This document shows, piece by piece, positions 53,724 to 62,784 of a DNA stretch of 64,000 bases (the stretch's first letter is position 1; the number at the start of each line of letters is the position of its first letter). The DNA lies in the NCBI RefSeq assembly GCF_003403035.1, contig NZ_QURN01000013.1:62001-126000 (forward strand). The letters are read 5' to 3'. Source of the stretch: Mesorhizobium denitrificans (GTDB taxonomy: Bacteria > Pseudomonadota > Alphaproteobacteria > Rhizobiales > Rhizobiaceae). Under the pieces are notes generated by a model, which made no database searches, was not told the origin of the DNA, and saw only the letters and a list, made by a program, of their open reading frames with translations. The position numbers and the translations under genes are program-made.

Positions 53724-54343
53724 AGATTTCCGCCAGCCTCCATGCCGCTGACCCTTTGCGCCTGTCGGATGCGGTTGCTGCTGTCGCCCCGCATGTCGGC
53801 TCGCTCCACATCGATATCATGGATGGCCGCTTCGCTTCGGCCTTCGGCTTCGGCGAACGGCTCGTCAGCGCGCTGGCCGCATCGCAGGCCCCGCCCCTCG
53901 ATGTCCACCTCATGCTCGACGATCCCGAGCCCTGGGCTCGGCGTTTCGCCACGCTTGGTGTGCGTTCGGTCGCTTTCCACGCAGAAGCCGTTCGCGACAT
54001 ACGCCGTGTCGTAGCCGCAATTCGCAGTGCAGGCACGTTGGCCTACCTCGCATTCCTGCCACAAACTCCGGTGATACGAATTTCACCACTGCTCCTTGAG
54101 GTGGACGGCATCCTGCTGCTGACCGCGCCGCCAGGCGGCGGTGCGTTCGATGCCGCTGCACTGGCGAGGCTCCAGCACTTGCCCAGGGATGTTCGCAAGA
54201 TTGTCGACGGCCGCATCGAACCGGGCCACTTTGACGTCTGCAGATCCGCCGGCGTGGAGCTGGCCGTTCTTGGAACGGCATTGTTCGATAGTGGGGATGT
54301 CGCCGCGCGTGCACGAACTCTGGAAAAACTGGCTGCGGGCTAA
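53720..54343 (+). CDS. Ribulose-phosphate 3-epimerase-like protein
   Basis: A 207-residue TIM-barrel protein of the RPE family: KISASLHAADPLRLSDAVAA, then SLHIDIMDGRFASAFGFGER with the HxDxMDG-like metal site, then LDVHLMLDDPEPW and a C-terminal VDGRIEPGHFDVCRSAGVEL. The usual N-P/V-x-F after the MDG motif is altered, and the phosphate-site loop differs, so it may act on another sugar phosphate. The ATG overlaps the ATPase stop. Linked to a sugar importer, it probably isomerises the imported and phosphorylated sugar. Confidence 0.82.
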   Translation: MKISASLHAADPLRLSDAVAAVAPHVGSLHIDIMDGRFASAFGFGERLVSALAASQAPPLDVHLMLDDPEPWARRFATLGVRSVAFHAEAVRDIRRVVAAIRSAGTLAYLAFLPQTPVIRISPLLLEVDGILLLTAPPGGGAFDAAALARLQHLPRDVRKIVDGRIEPGHFDVCRSAGVELAVLGTALFDSGDVAARARTLEKLAAG

Positions 54344-55542
54344 CCAAGCAAGCTGGAAGGGATTGCACAGTGTTGCTTTCAGGCAGGTAGCATCCGTTCA
54401 GGTTCGAAGACCAGCAGGGAGGCGTCCTTGCGCGTTGGCCTGTCAACCGTTCCGGAGGCTGACAGAAAGACGAGCGTGCGGAATCCGAGCGCGATCGGGA
54501 CGACAGAGTACTGATGAAATACGATCATGCCGAAGCGTGAAGGATCACAAGGGGTCACTCGACACAGGTCCCAACTCTTTACTATGGGTACACAAGTATT
54601 TGATAGATATAACGATTCTGACGATGGCGTTTTGATCCACAATAATCCCTCTCGATACCCCACGCCCATTATTAGCCACGCTTGGGCATGTTCTGGCTTG
54701 TCCGACCTCCGTGCGACGCGTGGTAGCAAGCAAACGTCTGCTACAGCTGAAAATAGCTCCCTTCCCTCCTAAAATTCTTCAGGCAGCACCGCGTTGGCCT
54801 TCCAAAACACCCGACACGATGCTGTGTTCTTCGCCCCCCATCGACCGTGCTGGCAACATCACCAAGCGCCGTAGCGGGGCAAATTGCAATTCGCCCGCTT
54901 CGGAGCTGCTTGTCCGCTGTGGAACGTGCATCAGGCTTTCGAAATGCCAGGGCGCATCATCCGCCAACTTGCCGAGACACGATGGAGCCCGCTATTTGAG
55001 CGTCGCTACCGAAATTGCCAAGGGCAGTGGAGGTTTCAACATTCCGCAACGACGTTCCGCCATCGCTTTGGGTTGCGAAGTCGCCTACGCAAAGGACTTC
55101 GTCTATGCTGAGATCCAATCGCGCAGCATTCGATCCAATTGGTATTTCTTGCCGTATTTGCGAACGCACAAGCTGTCCGCAGCGAGCCGTGCCCCCGCTG
55201 AAGAGCAGGTTGACTATCGATCACCAACGACGAGGGATTCTGCCTTACCTAATCTCTTGACTTAATCTCGCAGCCGGTCGCTGATTGCCGACCTGACGCC
55301 CCATACGTCTCGCCCTTTTAGATAAATCACGGGACGAGCCGACCGCTGAGGTCGAGGCGCCTGCCGTAACTTCAGCGTACTCGGTTCGGATCCCAATTGA
55401 CGCTCCCACCGTCCTTGGCCGCGGCAATTTGCGATGATCCATCGCCAATTGTTCCAACACTTTGAGTGCGTTCTCTGGAAAGGGCTTCGGTCTTCTCTTT
55501 CCGGACGGCTGCTCACGCATATGCATAAGCATCACTTCAAAG
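54344..55542. other. 1.2-kb stretch without a gene I can support
   Basis: Open frames here are short, overlap on both strands and lack ribosome sites. One minus-strand end (stop at 54379) reads FHQYSVVPIALGFRTLVFLS and then RKDASLLVFEPERMLPA, which looks like the tail of a real protein, but I recognise no family. The part near 55500 may be the decayed N-terminal half of the lacI-type gene that becomes readable at 55543. Loss of the permease and regulator start would fit deletions here. Confidence 0.4.
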
Positions 55543-55643
55543 TATGCGCACAGATGTCCTGATCGACTGCGCCCTGCCCGGTCTCGATTGCGATCTGATC
55601 GTCTCCGACAGTGCGACGGGCGCACAAGCTGGTCGAGCATCTA

Positions 55644-56686
55644 AAGCCTGTCGCGATTAATTAGCCTCATATCCGGCAGCTTTGAAGAAATTTCTGCATT
55701 CGGCTGGCTCGAACAGGTGGCAGATATCGCCGAGAGCCTGGCAGAGTGCGTCGAAGGTTCTGGCCGCCTTCTTTCGCAGCCGCGCCTTGAGTTTCGAGTA
55801 GGCCATCTCGATCGGGTTGAGATCGGGCGAATACGGCGGCAGGAACAGGAGCCAGGCTCCCCTTTGGCGAACCAGTTGTGCGGCGCGCTCGTTCTTGTGG
55901 AAGCCGACATTGTCGAGAATGACGACATCGCCGGGCAACAGTTCGGGAGCGAGCTGAGTTTCGACGTAGCGTTCGAAGATGGCGGCATTCATCGGTGCGT
56001 TGACAATCCACGGCGCGACAAGACCGTGGCATCGCAGTCCGGCGATGAAGGTCTGCGTCTGCCATTTGCCGAATGGCGCATGCGTCCTGAAGCGCTCGCC
56101 CTTCGGTGCCCAGCCGGTGCGTTTGGTCAGCTTGGTGTTGGTCGACGTCTCATCGATGAAGATCAGTCGCGCCAAAGCCTTGTTGAAGAAGCGCTTTCGC
56201 CGCCCAATCCATAGTTCACGCGCTTGGCGCACGTCGGGCCGCTGCTGCTCGCTGGCCTGTAGAGTTTTTTTTATGACTGAGCCCCAGGCGGTTGAGCAGG
56301 CGCCCGACATTGGAGCGATGCACGCTCACCCCACGCACCTCCAGCTCGACGCAAAGCTCATCCAGTGTCAGTTCACCGGTCTCGGCCAACCGCAAGCGGA
56401 CAAACTCGGCATGCGGCTCAAGCTTGCCACCGCCAACATGGCCCTGCCGGCGCGCTTCAAGCGAACCAGTCTGCCTGCGCAGTTTGATCAGATTGTTCAC
56501 AAAGCGAGGCGAAACGCGAAAATGGCGCGCAGCCTCGCGGTGACCATGTCCCTCATCGACATACGCAACAACACGCCGACGCAACTCAAGCGGTAGCGGC
56601 TTGCCCATCGCGGTCTCCTTTCAACCGCAATGAATCACGAACTCAAATCAAGGGGAATCCTGAATCCCTTAAATCGCGACACGCTT
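55644..56686 (-). mobile_element. IS630-family insertion sequence
   Basis: The 1043-bp element has terminal inverted repeats AAGCCTGTCGCGATT and, inward from the right, AAGCGTGTCGCGATT. TA dinucleotides flank it (55642-55643 and 56687-56688), as expected from TA target duplication in this family. It carries two overlapping transposase frames joined at an A8 run. It interrupts the lacI-type gene. Confidence 0.93.
55657..56608 (-). CDS. IS630-family transposase in two frames (programmed frameshift likely)
   Basis: Frame A (56608 down to 56216, 130 residues) holds the helix-turn-helix part: [20 protein letters not shown] and [20 protein letters not shown]. Frame B (about 56310 down to 55657) holds the DDE core: [39 protein letters not shown] and [20 protein letters not shown]. 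They overlap at eight A residues on the coding strand (56272-56265), a slippery site, so a full transposase would be made by ribosomal frameshifting as in other IS630 elements. A simple mutation is the alternative. The span given covers both frames. Confidence 0.88.
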
Positions 56687-56937
56687 TAATCGCCATAGGC
56701 CATCGCGGCATCGCGCATGTCACCGACGCTGACGACACCTCGACCGGCCGCGAGCGTCTTCGCGGATACCAGGAAGGGCTGGCCGCCGCGGGCATCGCCT
56801 ATCGCGGGGAATTGGTCTTCGCACGACCGTCGACAAGATTGGCGGCTATCGCGCCGCACAGCAGGTGCTTGACCTCGCTCCCACGCCGACGGCGATTTTC
56901 ACCGTAACAACATGACGGTGGTTGGCACCATGCAGGC

Positions 56938-57031
56938 GTTCCGTGAGCGCGGCTTGTCGGCACCCGACGACATGGCGCTGGTCACGTTCCGTGAGCGCGG
57001 CTTGTCGGCACCCGACGACATGGCGCTGGTC
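56938..57031 (+). repeat. 48-bp tandem duplication inside the lacI pseudogene
   Basis: The unit GTTCCGTGAGCGCGGCTTGT... (48 bp) occurs at 56938-56985 and again from 56986. It keeps the frame and doubles the segment FRERGLSAPDDMALV. Confidence 0.93.
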
Positions 57032-57483
57032 TGCTTCGATGAAGTCGAGCATCTGGCGGTGCTTTCGCCATTCCTGACCGTGATCGACCAGCCGGCCGAT
57101 ACATTCGGCAGCCTCGGTGCAAGGTGCTGCTGGAACGCATTTCCGGCAAGGCGGGCAAGCGTAGCCGGCGCATCGTGCTTTAGACTGACCTGATCGTCAG
57201 GGTGTCGTGCGGATCGAAAAGCGGGGTGCCGACCAGGCCCGATCGGGTATTTGCTGCTCCCACCTGATGTGAGGCCGCCAGTCCCAATCTTCGTCCGGTG
57301 CGGGTACCAAGGGCTTGCTTTCCTTCTGGCCCTGAAAATCTGGCGCGTTGATTTTCACCTACATGCTGCGTCCCAGGGCGGCGGAGCGGATAAAGCGCAG
57401 TAATTCGCCAAACAACTCGCGAGGCGCGCCGCGCAGCAGATAGGACCTCGGTCTAAATAGCAGTTGCGCCTGCACCGCCAAGC

Positions 57484-58530
57484 TCACACCGCCACGGCCG
57501 AATGCCCCAACAGGGACTTGCGGAATTCCTGCGGCGCGATCGAGAAGCGGCGCCTGAACATTCGACTCAGATGCGAGGAATCGCAGAAGCCGCTTTCGGC
57601 CGCGATCGAGGCGATGGACTTGTCCGTGTTCTCCAGAAGAAAGTGAACGAGCGCGAGCCGCAGTTCCATGAACGCTGCAAAGGGAGAGCTGCCGAGCGCA
57701 TCCCTGAAACGCCGCTCGAGACGGCGCTTGCCGACTTTGAGTTGGCGGGCGATTTGTTCGATGGAAAGCGGCATGTCCAGGCATTGCTGCATCAGAAGCA
57801 GCGCCTTGTGCACGATGGGGTCGCTTGTCTGGAAGTCGAGCGCGAAGCCTGGCTGCAGCGTCTCTCCTTTCTCCACGTCGGGGATCATCATGATGTGCAG
57901 GCTCTTTGTTGCCTGCGCCCTGCCAACGTGCCTTTCGATCAGAAACGCGGCCAGGTGTGCGGTGCTCGCGCCGCCTGCACAGGTGAGACGGTCGCGGTCA
58001 ACCACGAAGATCTGATCCGATACCGGTCTCAGCCCATCGAACTGAGACCTAAAATCCTCATAATGGAACCAGCTCACGCAGCCCCGATACCCCTTCATCA
58101 ACCCGGCGCGGTAGAGCACGAATGTGCCGGTGCACAAGCCGACGAGCGGCACACGGGCGGCAGCGGCTTGACGCAAGAAGGCGTCAATCTGCTCGTCGTT
58201 GCGTTCCATCTCGTCGATCAATCCACCCACCACGACGATATAGTCGAACCGGGTCGGGTCGCCGAATGTCTCCTGCGGCTGAACAGTAATGCCGCTGCTC
58301 GACGAAATGGGCCGCATGTTGGGGGCGATGACGCTCCATTTGCATCGGATGGGGCGGCTGCGGTCGCCCTCGTCGGCGGCAAGGCGCAGCACATCCACGA
58401 AGTTCGCGAAGGCGCACAAGGTGAAACGCAGGCAAAGCACGAACCCGACCGTCAAACGAGCCTCGCGCACGAGGCCCGTGTCCCTGTGCAGGCGAAGCGA
58501 GTGCGTTGTCGTCATCGGACTGTGTCTCAT
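57484..58530 (-). CDS. GlxA-family AraC-type transcriptional regulator (minus copy)
   Basis: A 348-residue regulator with an N-terminal DJ-1/PfpI-like domain (YIVVVGGLIDEMERNDEQID, then LVGLCTGTFVLYRAGLMKGY, with a Cys at the nucleophile elbow) and a C-terminal AraC domain (LSIEQIARQLKVGKRRLERR and ESGFCDSSHLSRMFRRRFSI). Relatives sense amines such as glycine betaine or carnitine (GbdR, CdhR). The start MRHSPMTTTH at 58530 is preferred; Met6 at 58515 is close. It is divergent from a second GlxA-type gene 128 bp away. The 300 bp downstream contain nothing I recognise. Confidence 0.88.
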   Translation of the reverse strand: MRHSPMTTTHSLRLHRDTGLVREARLTVGFVLCLRFTLCAFANFVDVLRLAADEGDRSRPIRCKWSVIAPNMRPISSSSGITVQPQETFGDPTRFDYIVVVGGLIDEMERNDEQIDAFLRQAAAARVPLVGLCTGTFVLYRAGLMKGYRGCVSWFHYEDFRSQFDGLRPVSDQIFVVDRDRLTCAGGASTAHLAAFLIERHVGRAQATKSLHIMMIPDVEKGETLQPGFALDFQTSDPIVHKALLLMQQCLDMPLSIEQIARQLKVGKRRLERRFRDALGSSPFAAFMELRLALVHFLLENTDKSIASIAAESGFCDSSHLSRMFRRRFSIAPQEFRKSLLGHSAVAV

Positions 58531-58658
58531 ATCTACCGTAAGGATGTCGCAACCATTCTTTCCATGTGGAAGGCTTGCGTCAATACTTGTCTCAAATAGC
58601 GCCGTTGCCCCGGAAGCCGGAATGCAGGCGGACACTGCCATCAGGGGATCTAAAATTC

Positions 58659-59726
58659 ATGGACCGGATTGACGGCCGATCGCGCCTGTTTGTGTTCTAT
58701 CTCGTGCCAAATTTCACGCTGCTGGCATTGTCCTCGGCGATTGAAGTCCTCAGGTTGGCAAACGCGGTCGTAGGCGAGGATGCATATTCCTGGCGGCTGG
58801 TCTCTGCCAATGGCGACAAAGTCACGGCGAGTTGCGACCTCACACTCGATGTCGACAGCTCAATCGCAGAGGAGCGGCGGCTTCTGTCCGATGCACAGCG
58901 GCCCTTCATGGCAATCGTCTGTGGAGGATTGCACATCGAGGATCATGTTAACAGAGCAGCGGAGGCGTGGTTGCGGGAATGCCGGCAACGGGCTGTTGCG
59001 ATCGCGAGCTTGTGCAACGGCGCCCATATGCTCGCGTGTGCAGGTCTTCTCGAAGACAGGCGCTGCACCATTCATTGGGAGAACTTTCCCGGCTTTGCCG
59101 AACGGTTCCGGAGCACTTCGGTCAGCATGGTACTCTACGATGTAGACGGCGGCGTCCACACCTGCGCCGGCGGTACGGCCTCGATTGACATGATGCTCAG
59201 TGTCATCAAGCACGATTACGGGGAGGCGGTGGTAACAGGAGTGTGCGAGCGTGCGCTCGTTGACCGCGTACGCCAGCCGACGGATCGTCAGCGTCGGCCC
59301 TTCGCAACACGCGTGGGTCGGATTAACCCGAGTGTGGCGCTGCTCATTGAGAAGATGGAAGACAATCTGATCGAACCACTCGATGTGGAACAGCTTGCCG
59401 CGGCGGTGAAGCTTTCCCGACGGCAGATCGAGCGGCTTTTCCAAAGCGAAATGGGTTCTTCTCCCGCCCGCTATTACATGAAGCTCCGTCTTGAACGCGC
59501 AAGGCTTCTGCTGCTCCAGACCACAATACCGATCGTTGAGGTGGCCGTCGCAAGCGGTTTCGTGTCCGCCTCGCATTTCTCCAAATGCTACCGTGAGGTA
59601 TACGACTGCTCGCCGCACGCAACACGGAACCTGAAAGTGGTGACGCCCGCGCCCTGGCCGGTCGGAACCTGGCCGGAGATGCCCAACCAGAGGCATTCGG
59701 GCGCTTTGATCGATAGGGCGGCTTAG
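58659..59726 (+). CDS. GlxA-family AraC-type transcriptional regulator (plus copy)
   Basis: A 355-residue regulator: PfpI-like domain with LFVFYLVPNFTLLALSSAIE at the start, AIASLCNGAHMLACAGLLED (Cys) and VHTCAGGTASIDMMLSVIKH, then an AraC domain (DVEQLAAAVKLSRRQIERLF and ASGFVSASHFSKCYREVYDC). This is the layout of GbdR/CdhR-type activators of betaine or carnitine catabolism. The start at 58659 follows GGGGATCT; a frame to 58566 extends into the shared promoter region. It may control the betaine-type transporter and dehydrogenase genes beyond 60 kb. Confidence 0.88.
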   Translation: MDRIDGRSRLFVFYLVPNFTLLALSSAIEVLRLANAVVGEDAYSWRLVSANGDKVTASCDLTLDVDSSIAEERRLLSDAQRPFMAIVCGGLHIEDHVNRAAEAWLRECRQRAVAIASLCNGAHMLACAGLLEDRRCTIHWENFPGFAERFRSTSVSMVLYDVDGGVHTCAGGTASIDMMLSVIKHDYGEAVVTGVCERALVDRVRQPTDRQRRPFATRVGRINPSVALLIEKMEDNLIEPLDVEQLAAAVKLSRRQIERLFQSEMGSSPARYYMKLRLERARLLLLQTTIPIVEVAVASGFVSASHFSKCYREVYDCSPHATRNLKVVTPAPWPVGTWPEMPNQRHSGALIDRAA

Positions 59727-59801
59727 GAAGACAGCGGTCGACAACGATGGCATAGACCACATCGACGCGACCCGCCCCTTCCTGCAGATAGATGGCTGTA
59801 G

Positions 59802-60116
59802 AATTTCGATCCGGGTTCGCTTGCCAGCCGTCATTTGGTTCAGGCCGAGCTCAACAGTGGAAAGCTGAGCATCGCTTTTAACAAGGAGATGCCCTGTCCG
59901 TTGGCCTACTTTGTGGTATGCCCCCAACCTGCGTTGGAAAGTCCTATTGTGCAGGCCTTTCGCAACTGGCTATTCCAGGAAGCCAACATCAGGCTATCAG
60001 ATCATCTGGCCGGCCGCGTGCAGTTTCGCCTTCACATAAGCAAGGGTGCCTTCGTACTCCCAGAGTTCTACTGTATCATGCGGACAGGAGATGAATATAT
60101 AGTCTTCGGTGAATGA
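59802..60116 (+). pseudogene. LysR-family regulator, C-terminal remnant
   Basis: The frame reads LASRHLVQAELNSGKLSIAF, then LAYFVVCPQPALESPIVQAF and RNWLFQEA, the last 60 residues of a LysR effector domain of the GcvA type. A stop at 59799 precedes it and no N-terminal part is seen upstream. The frame runs on past the normal end to 60116 through the opposite-strand gene at 59997. It is a fossil, not an intact gene. Confidence 0.72.
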
Positions 60117-60245
60117 CAGAATGCGATCAAGCTTGATTACTTTCTCTTTGAACGTGGGATCGTTTAGCTCTGTCGTGAGCTTTTTGTCTCCGTCGTACCC
60201 ACGAACGACACTAACGGCACGAATAGACATGGATATGTAAGACAT
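59997..60245 (-). CDS. Small hypothetical protein downstream of the dehydrogenase
   Basis: An 82-residue soluble protein (SYISMSIRAVSVVRGYDGDK start, ILSFTEDYIFISCPHDTVEL in the middle). CAGGAGAACAG precedes the ATG, a good ribosome site, and it follows the dehydrogenase by 33 bp in the same direction, so it is likely co-transcribed. I recognise no family. Confidence 0.65.
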   Translation of the reverse strand: MSYISMSIRAVSVVRGYDGDKKLTTELNDPTFKEKVIKLDRILSFTEDYIFISCPHDTVELWEYEGTLAYVKAKLHAAGQMI

Positions 60246-60278
60246 CTGTTCTCCTGTACGGAACGCTTGTAGTGGCGG

Positions 60279-61730
60279 TTACCAATTCGCGGCTTGGGTC
60301 ACGAGTTTGGTGTGAAGGTAAGATTCTATCGCGTTGTAGCCACCCTCTGAGCCATAGCCCGAGTCGTTGATGCCTCCGAAAGGCAGTTCCGGCAACGCAA
60401 TACCGTTGTAGTTGATCGAGGTCATCCCAGCCTCAATTCGATTGGCCATCTCATGCGATGAAGCGAGGCTCGAGGTAAATGCATATGATGCGAGTCCAAA
60501 CGGCAGGCGATTGGCTTCGTCGATGGCATCATCAATCGTGCGGACACTTTGCATAATTGCCACAGGACCAAACGGCTCTTCATTCATAATCCTGGCATCT
60601 TGCGGCACATCGGCGAGAACGGTGGGTTCAAAAAAGAACCCCTCGTTTCCGACGCGCTTGCCGCCATGGAGGACTTTCGCGCCCCGAGCAACTGAATCGG
60701 TAATGAGCTCCTCTACCGCTGCACGCCGGCGCTCATGAATAAGCGGTCCCATTGTCGTCGACGGGTCAAGACCATTTCCGACGTTGATGTTTCTGGCGAA
60801 GGCGACGAACTGATCTACAAAATTCGCGTAGGTCCCTTCCTGAACCAGAAATCGAGTCGGTGCCACGCAGACCTGGCCAGCATTTCGATACTTTCCGGTG
60901 GCCAACACTGATATTGCCCGCGGCACGTCGGCATCATCTAGAATGATTGCCGGTGCGTGACCGCCCAGTTCCATGGTTGACAGCTTCATATGTCGGCCAG
61001 CGAGCGACGCTAGATGCTTGCCGACGGCCGTCGAACCGGTGAACGAAATCTTTTTGATATTGGGATGGGGGATCAGAAACTCAGAGACTTCGCTGGGCAC
61101 ACCGAATATCAAGTTGAGGGCTCCTGCTGGGACGCCGGCATCCAAGAATGCTTTGATAAGTTCGGCCGGCGCAGCAGGCGTCTCTTCGGGTCCCTTCACC
61201 ACGATCGAGCATCCTGCCGCCAAGGCCACAGAGATCTTGCGTACCACCTGATTTATTGGAAAGTTCCAAGGCGTGAAAGCGGCAACCGGGCCGACTGCCC
61301 GGCTGATAGTCATGTTTAACACACCGGACAGTCTGGAAGGTATGGTTCGGCCATAAGCTCGGCGCATCTCGTCCGAAAACCATTCGATAACGTCGGCACC
61401 GGCGTTCAGTTCTGCTTTCGCCTCAAGAAGCGGCTTGCCTTGTTCCAGCGTGAGCAACGGGGCAATCAGATCTACTCGCGACCGCAGGTTCTGCGCAGCG
61501 TCGCGCATTATTGCGTACCGCTTCAACAAAGGCATCCCGTTCCAGGTTTTGAGCCCCGACAGAACGCACTCCGCCACCTCGATCAGGTCTTCTCGCGAGG
61601 CTATCGCAACTGATCCGATCTCTGCTCCAGTCGCTGGATTAAGGACGGCAGCGTATCGGCCACCGGTCGGGGGGCGCCAGGTTCCGTTGATAAGAAGGTC
61701 CGTGCGTGGGTAATCAATTCGTTCAATCAT
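60279..61730 (-). CDS. Succinate-semialdehyde-type aldehyde dehydrogenase
   Basis: A 483-residue aldehyde dehydrogenase closest in pattern to GabD. Motifs: VAAFTPWNFPINQVVRKISV, ISFTGSTAVGKHLASLAGRH, LSTMELGGHAPAIILDDAD (catalytic Glu), NAGQVCVAPTRFLVQ (catalytic Cys), and LPFGGINDSGYGSEGG near the end. Length is normal. It is linked to an osmolyte-type transporter, so it may oxidise an aldehyde from a quaternary amine or amino acid. The substrate is not readable from sequence. The start follows no strong ribosome site but fits the family. Confidence 0.9.
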   Translation of the reverse strand: MIERIDYPRTDLLINGTWRPPTGGRYAAVLNPATGAEIGSVAIASREDLIEVAECVLSGLKTWNGMPLLKRYAIMRDAAQNLRSRVDLIAPLLTLEQGKPLLEAKAELNAGADVIEWFSDEMRRAYGRTIPSRLSGVLNMTISRAVGPVAAFTPWNFPINQVVRKISVALAAGCSIVVKGPEETPAAPAELIKAFLDAGVPAGALNLIFGVPSEVSEFLIPHPNIKKISFTGSTAVGKHLASLAGRHMKLSTMELGGHAPAIILDDADVPRAISVLATGKYRNAGQVCVAPTRFLVQEGTYANFVDQFVAFARNINVGNGLDPSTTMGPLIHERRRAAVEELITDSVARGAKVLHGGKRVGNEGFFFEPTVLADVPQDARIMNEEPFGPVAIMQSVRTIDDAIDEANRLPFGLASYAFTSSLASSHEMANRIEAGMTSINYNGIALPELPFGGINDSGYGSEGGYNAIESYLHTKLVTQAANW

Positions 61731-61752
61731 AATGCGGTTCCAGATGTTTGCT

Positions 61753-62784
61753 TCATCGAACGGTCAGGGCTATTGCGGCTTTCAGGTGGAGAGTTCCTGC
61801 CGGGGACTCCCGCTCATCGAGCACGCAAACGCTTGCTGTTTCGTGCTCCGCCATCGTTTTCAGGGCGGCCTCAAGCGTCGTTCCCAATGGCACGGTCAAA
61901 CCAGGTCTAGTTGTCCCACCGACCCACGGCACCATGCCAGCTTCAACCCGAAGATAACGTCCCCGGTTGACCTCCCCAACAAAGCTTTTGACATAGTCTG
62001 TCGCCGGTTTGGTCAATATCTGTTCCGCAGTGCCCTGCTGGACGATCTCGCCACTTTTGACAATAGCTATCTGATCGCCAAGGCGTAATGCTTCGTCTAG
62101 ATCATGAGTGATGAAGACGATCGTCTTACGGAGGTCTTTCTGAAGTTTTAATAAAATGTTCTGCATGTCGACGCGGATGATTGGGTCTAGTGCAGAGAAC
62201 GCCTCATCCATCAGAAGCAACGGGGCATCCATGGCTAACGCCCGCGCCAAGCCAACCCGCTGTTGCATACCACCAGACAACTGGCTTGGGTACCGCTTCT
62301 CATATCCCTCAAGGCCTACACGCTTGAGCCATGTCATGCCGCGATCAACTGCGTCGCGAACGTGAGGTCGTCTGAGCGACAGACCGTAGATGACATTGTC
62401 CAGCACCGTTCTGTGGGGAAGCAAGGCGAACCTTTGGAAAACCATCGCGGTCTGGTACGAGCGAAATCTTTGCAGCTCGGCGGGACTTAGGCTCATGACG
62501 TCGACGCCGTTGACGATGAGGGAGCCTTCGGTCGGGTCGATAAGGCGGTTGAAATGCCGGACGAGGGTCGACTTGCCCGAGCCCGACAACCCCATTATGA
62601 CCTGGATCGAGCCTGACGGGATCCGAATGTTGACGTCATTAAGAGCGACAACATTGTTGGTTCGCTTTAGGATCTCTTCCTTAGTGACGCCATCTCGAAG
62701 CAGATCAATAGACTTGTCTGGGTCCGGTCCGTAGATTTTGTACAGACTTGTGACTGCAATAGAACACAAATTATCGGGAGCCAT
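61753..62784 (-). CDS. proV: Glycine betaine/proline-type ABC transporter ATPase
   Basis: A 343-residue ProV/OpuAA-like ATPase: KTNNV-type linker after YKIYGPDPDKSIDLLRDG, Walker A IMGLSGSGKSTLVRHFNRLI, signature QLSGGMQQRVGLARALAMDA, Walker B LLLMDEAFSALDPIIR. The C-terminal 80 residues form a short CBS-like regulatory region, shorter than the double CBS of E. coli ProV. The start overlaps the permease by 14 bp. The operon order is binding protein, permease, ATPase, dehydrogenase. Confidence 0.92.
   Translation of the reverse strand: MAPDNLCSIAVTSLYKIYGPDPDKSIDLLRDGVTKEEILKRTNNVVALNDVNIRIPSGSIQVIMGLSGSGKSTLVRHFNRLIDPTEGSLIVNGVDVMSLSPAELQRFRSYQTAMVFQRFALLPHRTVLDNVIYGLSLRRPHVRDAVDRGMTWLKRVGLEGYEKRYPSQLSGGMQQRVGLARALAMDAPLLLMDEAFSALDPIIRVDMQNILLKLQKDLRKTIVFITHDLDEALRLGDQIAIVKSGEIVQQGTAEQILTKPATDYVKSFVGEVNRGRYLRVEAGMVPWVGGTTRPGLTVPLGTTLEAALKTMAEHETASVCVLDERESPAGTLHLKAAIALTVR

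Larger units (their letters stand above)
55543..57183 (+). pseudogene. LacI-family regulator, decayed and split by an IS630 element
   Basis: Before the IS the DNA reads VLIDCALPGLDCDLIVSDSA and TGA, and after it AIGHRGIAHVTDADDTSTGR and ERLRGYQEGLAAAGIAYRG. If the IS and one TA copy are removed, the junction reads VEHLIAIGHRGIAHV, the classic LacI effector-domain segment, so the insertion point is certain. Frameshifts lie near 55625 and 56825, and later parts read MTVVGTMQAFRERGLSAPDD and CFDEVEHLAVLSPFLTVIDQ. A 48-bp tandem duplication adds more change. No helix-turn-helix is readable. It probably once controlled the sugar locus upstream. Confidence 0.85.

Noticed and set aside
54379-54729. 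Minus-strand frame of 116 codons with a protein-like C-terminus
   Set aside because: The last 40 residues look real but the first half is not protein-like, there is no ribosome site and no family is recognised. It is mentioned only as a possible fossil.
54711-55265. Plus-strand 184-codon frame
   Set aside because: Composition and lack of motifs or ribosome site fit a chance frame in decayed DNA.
59835-60116. Independent small protein on the plus strand
   Set aside because: Its sequence continues upstream as the tail of a LysR regulator and its start is an internal TTG, so it is a remnant.
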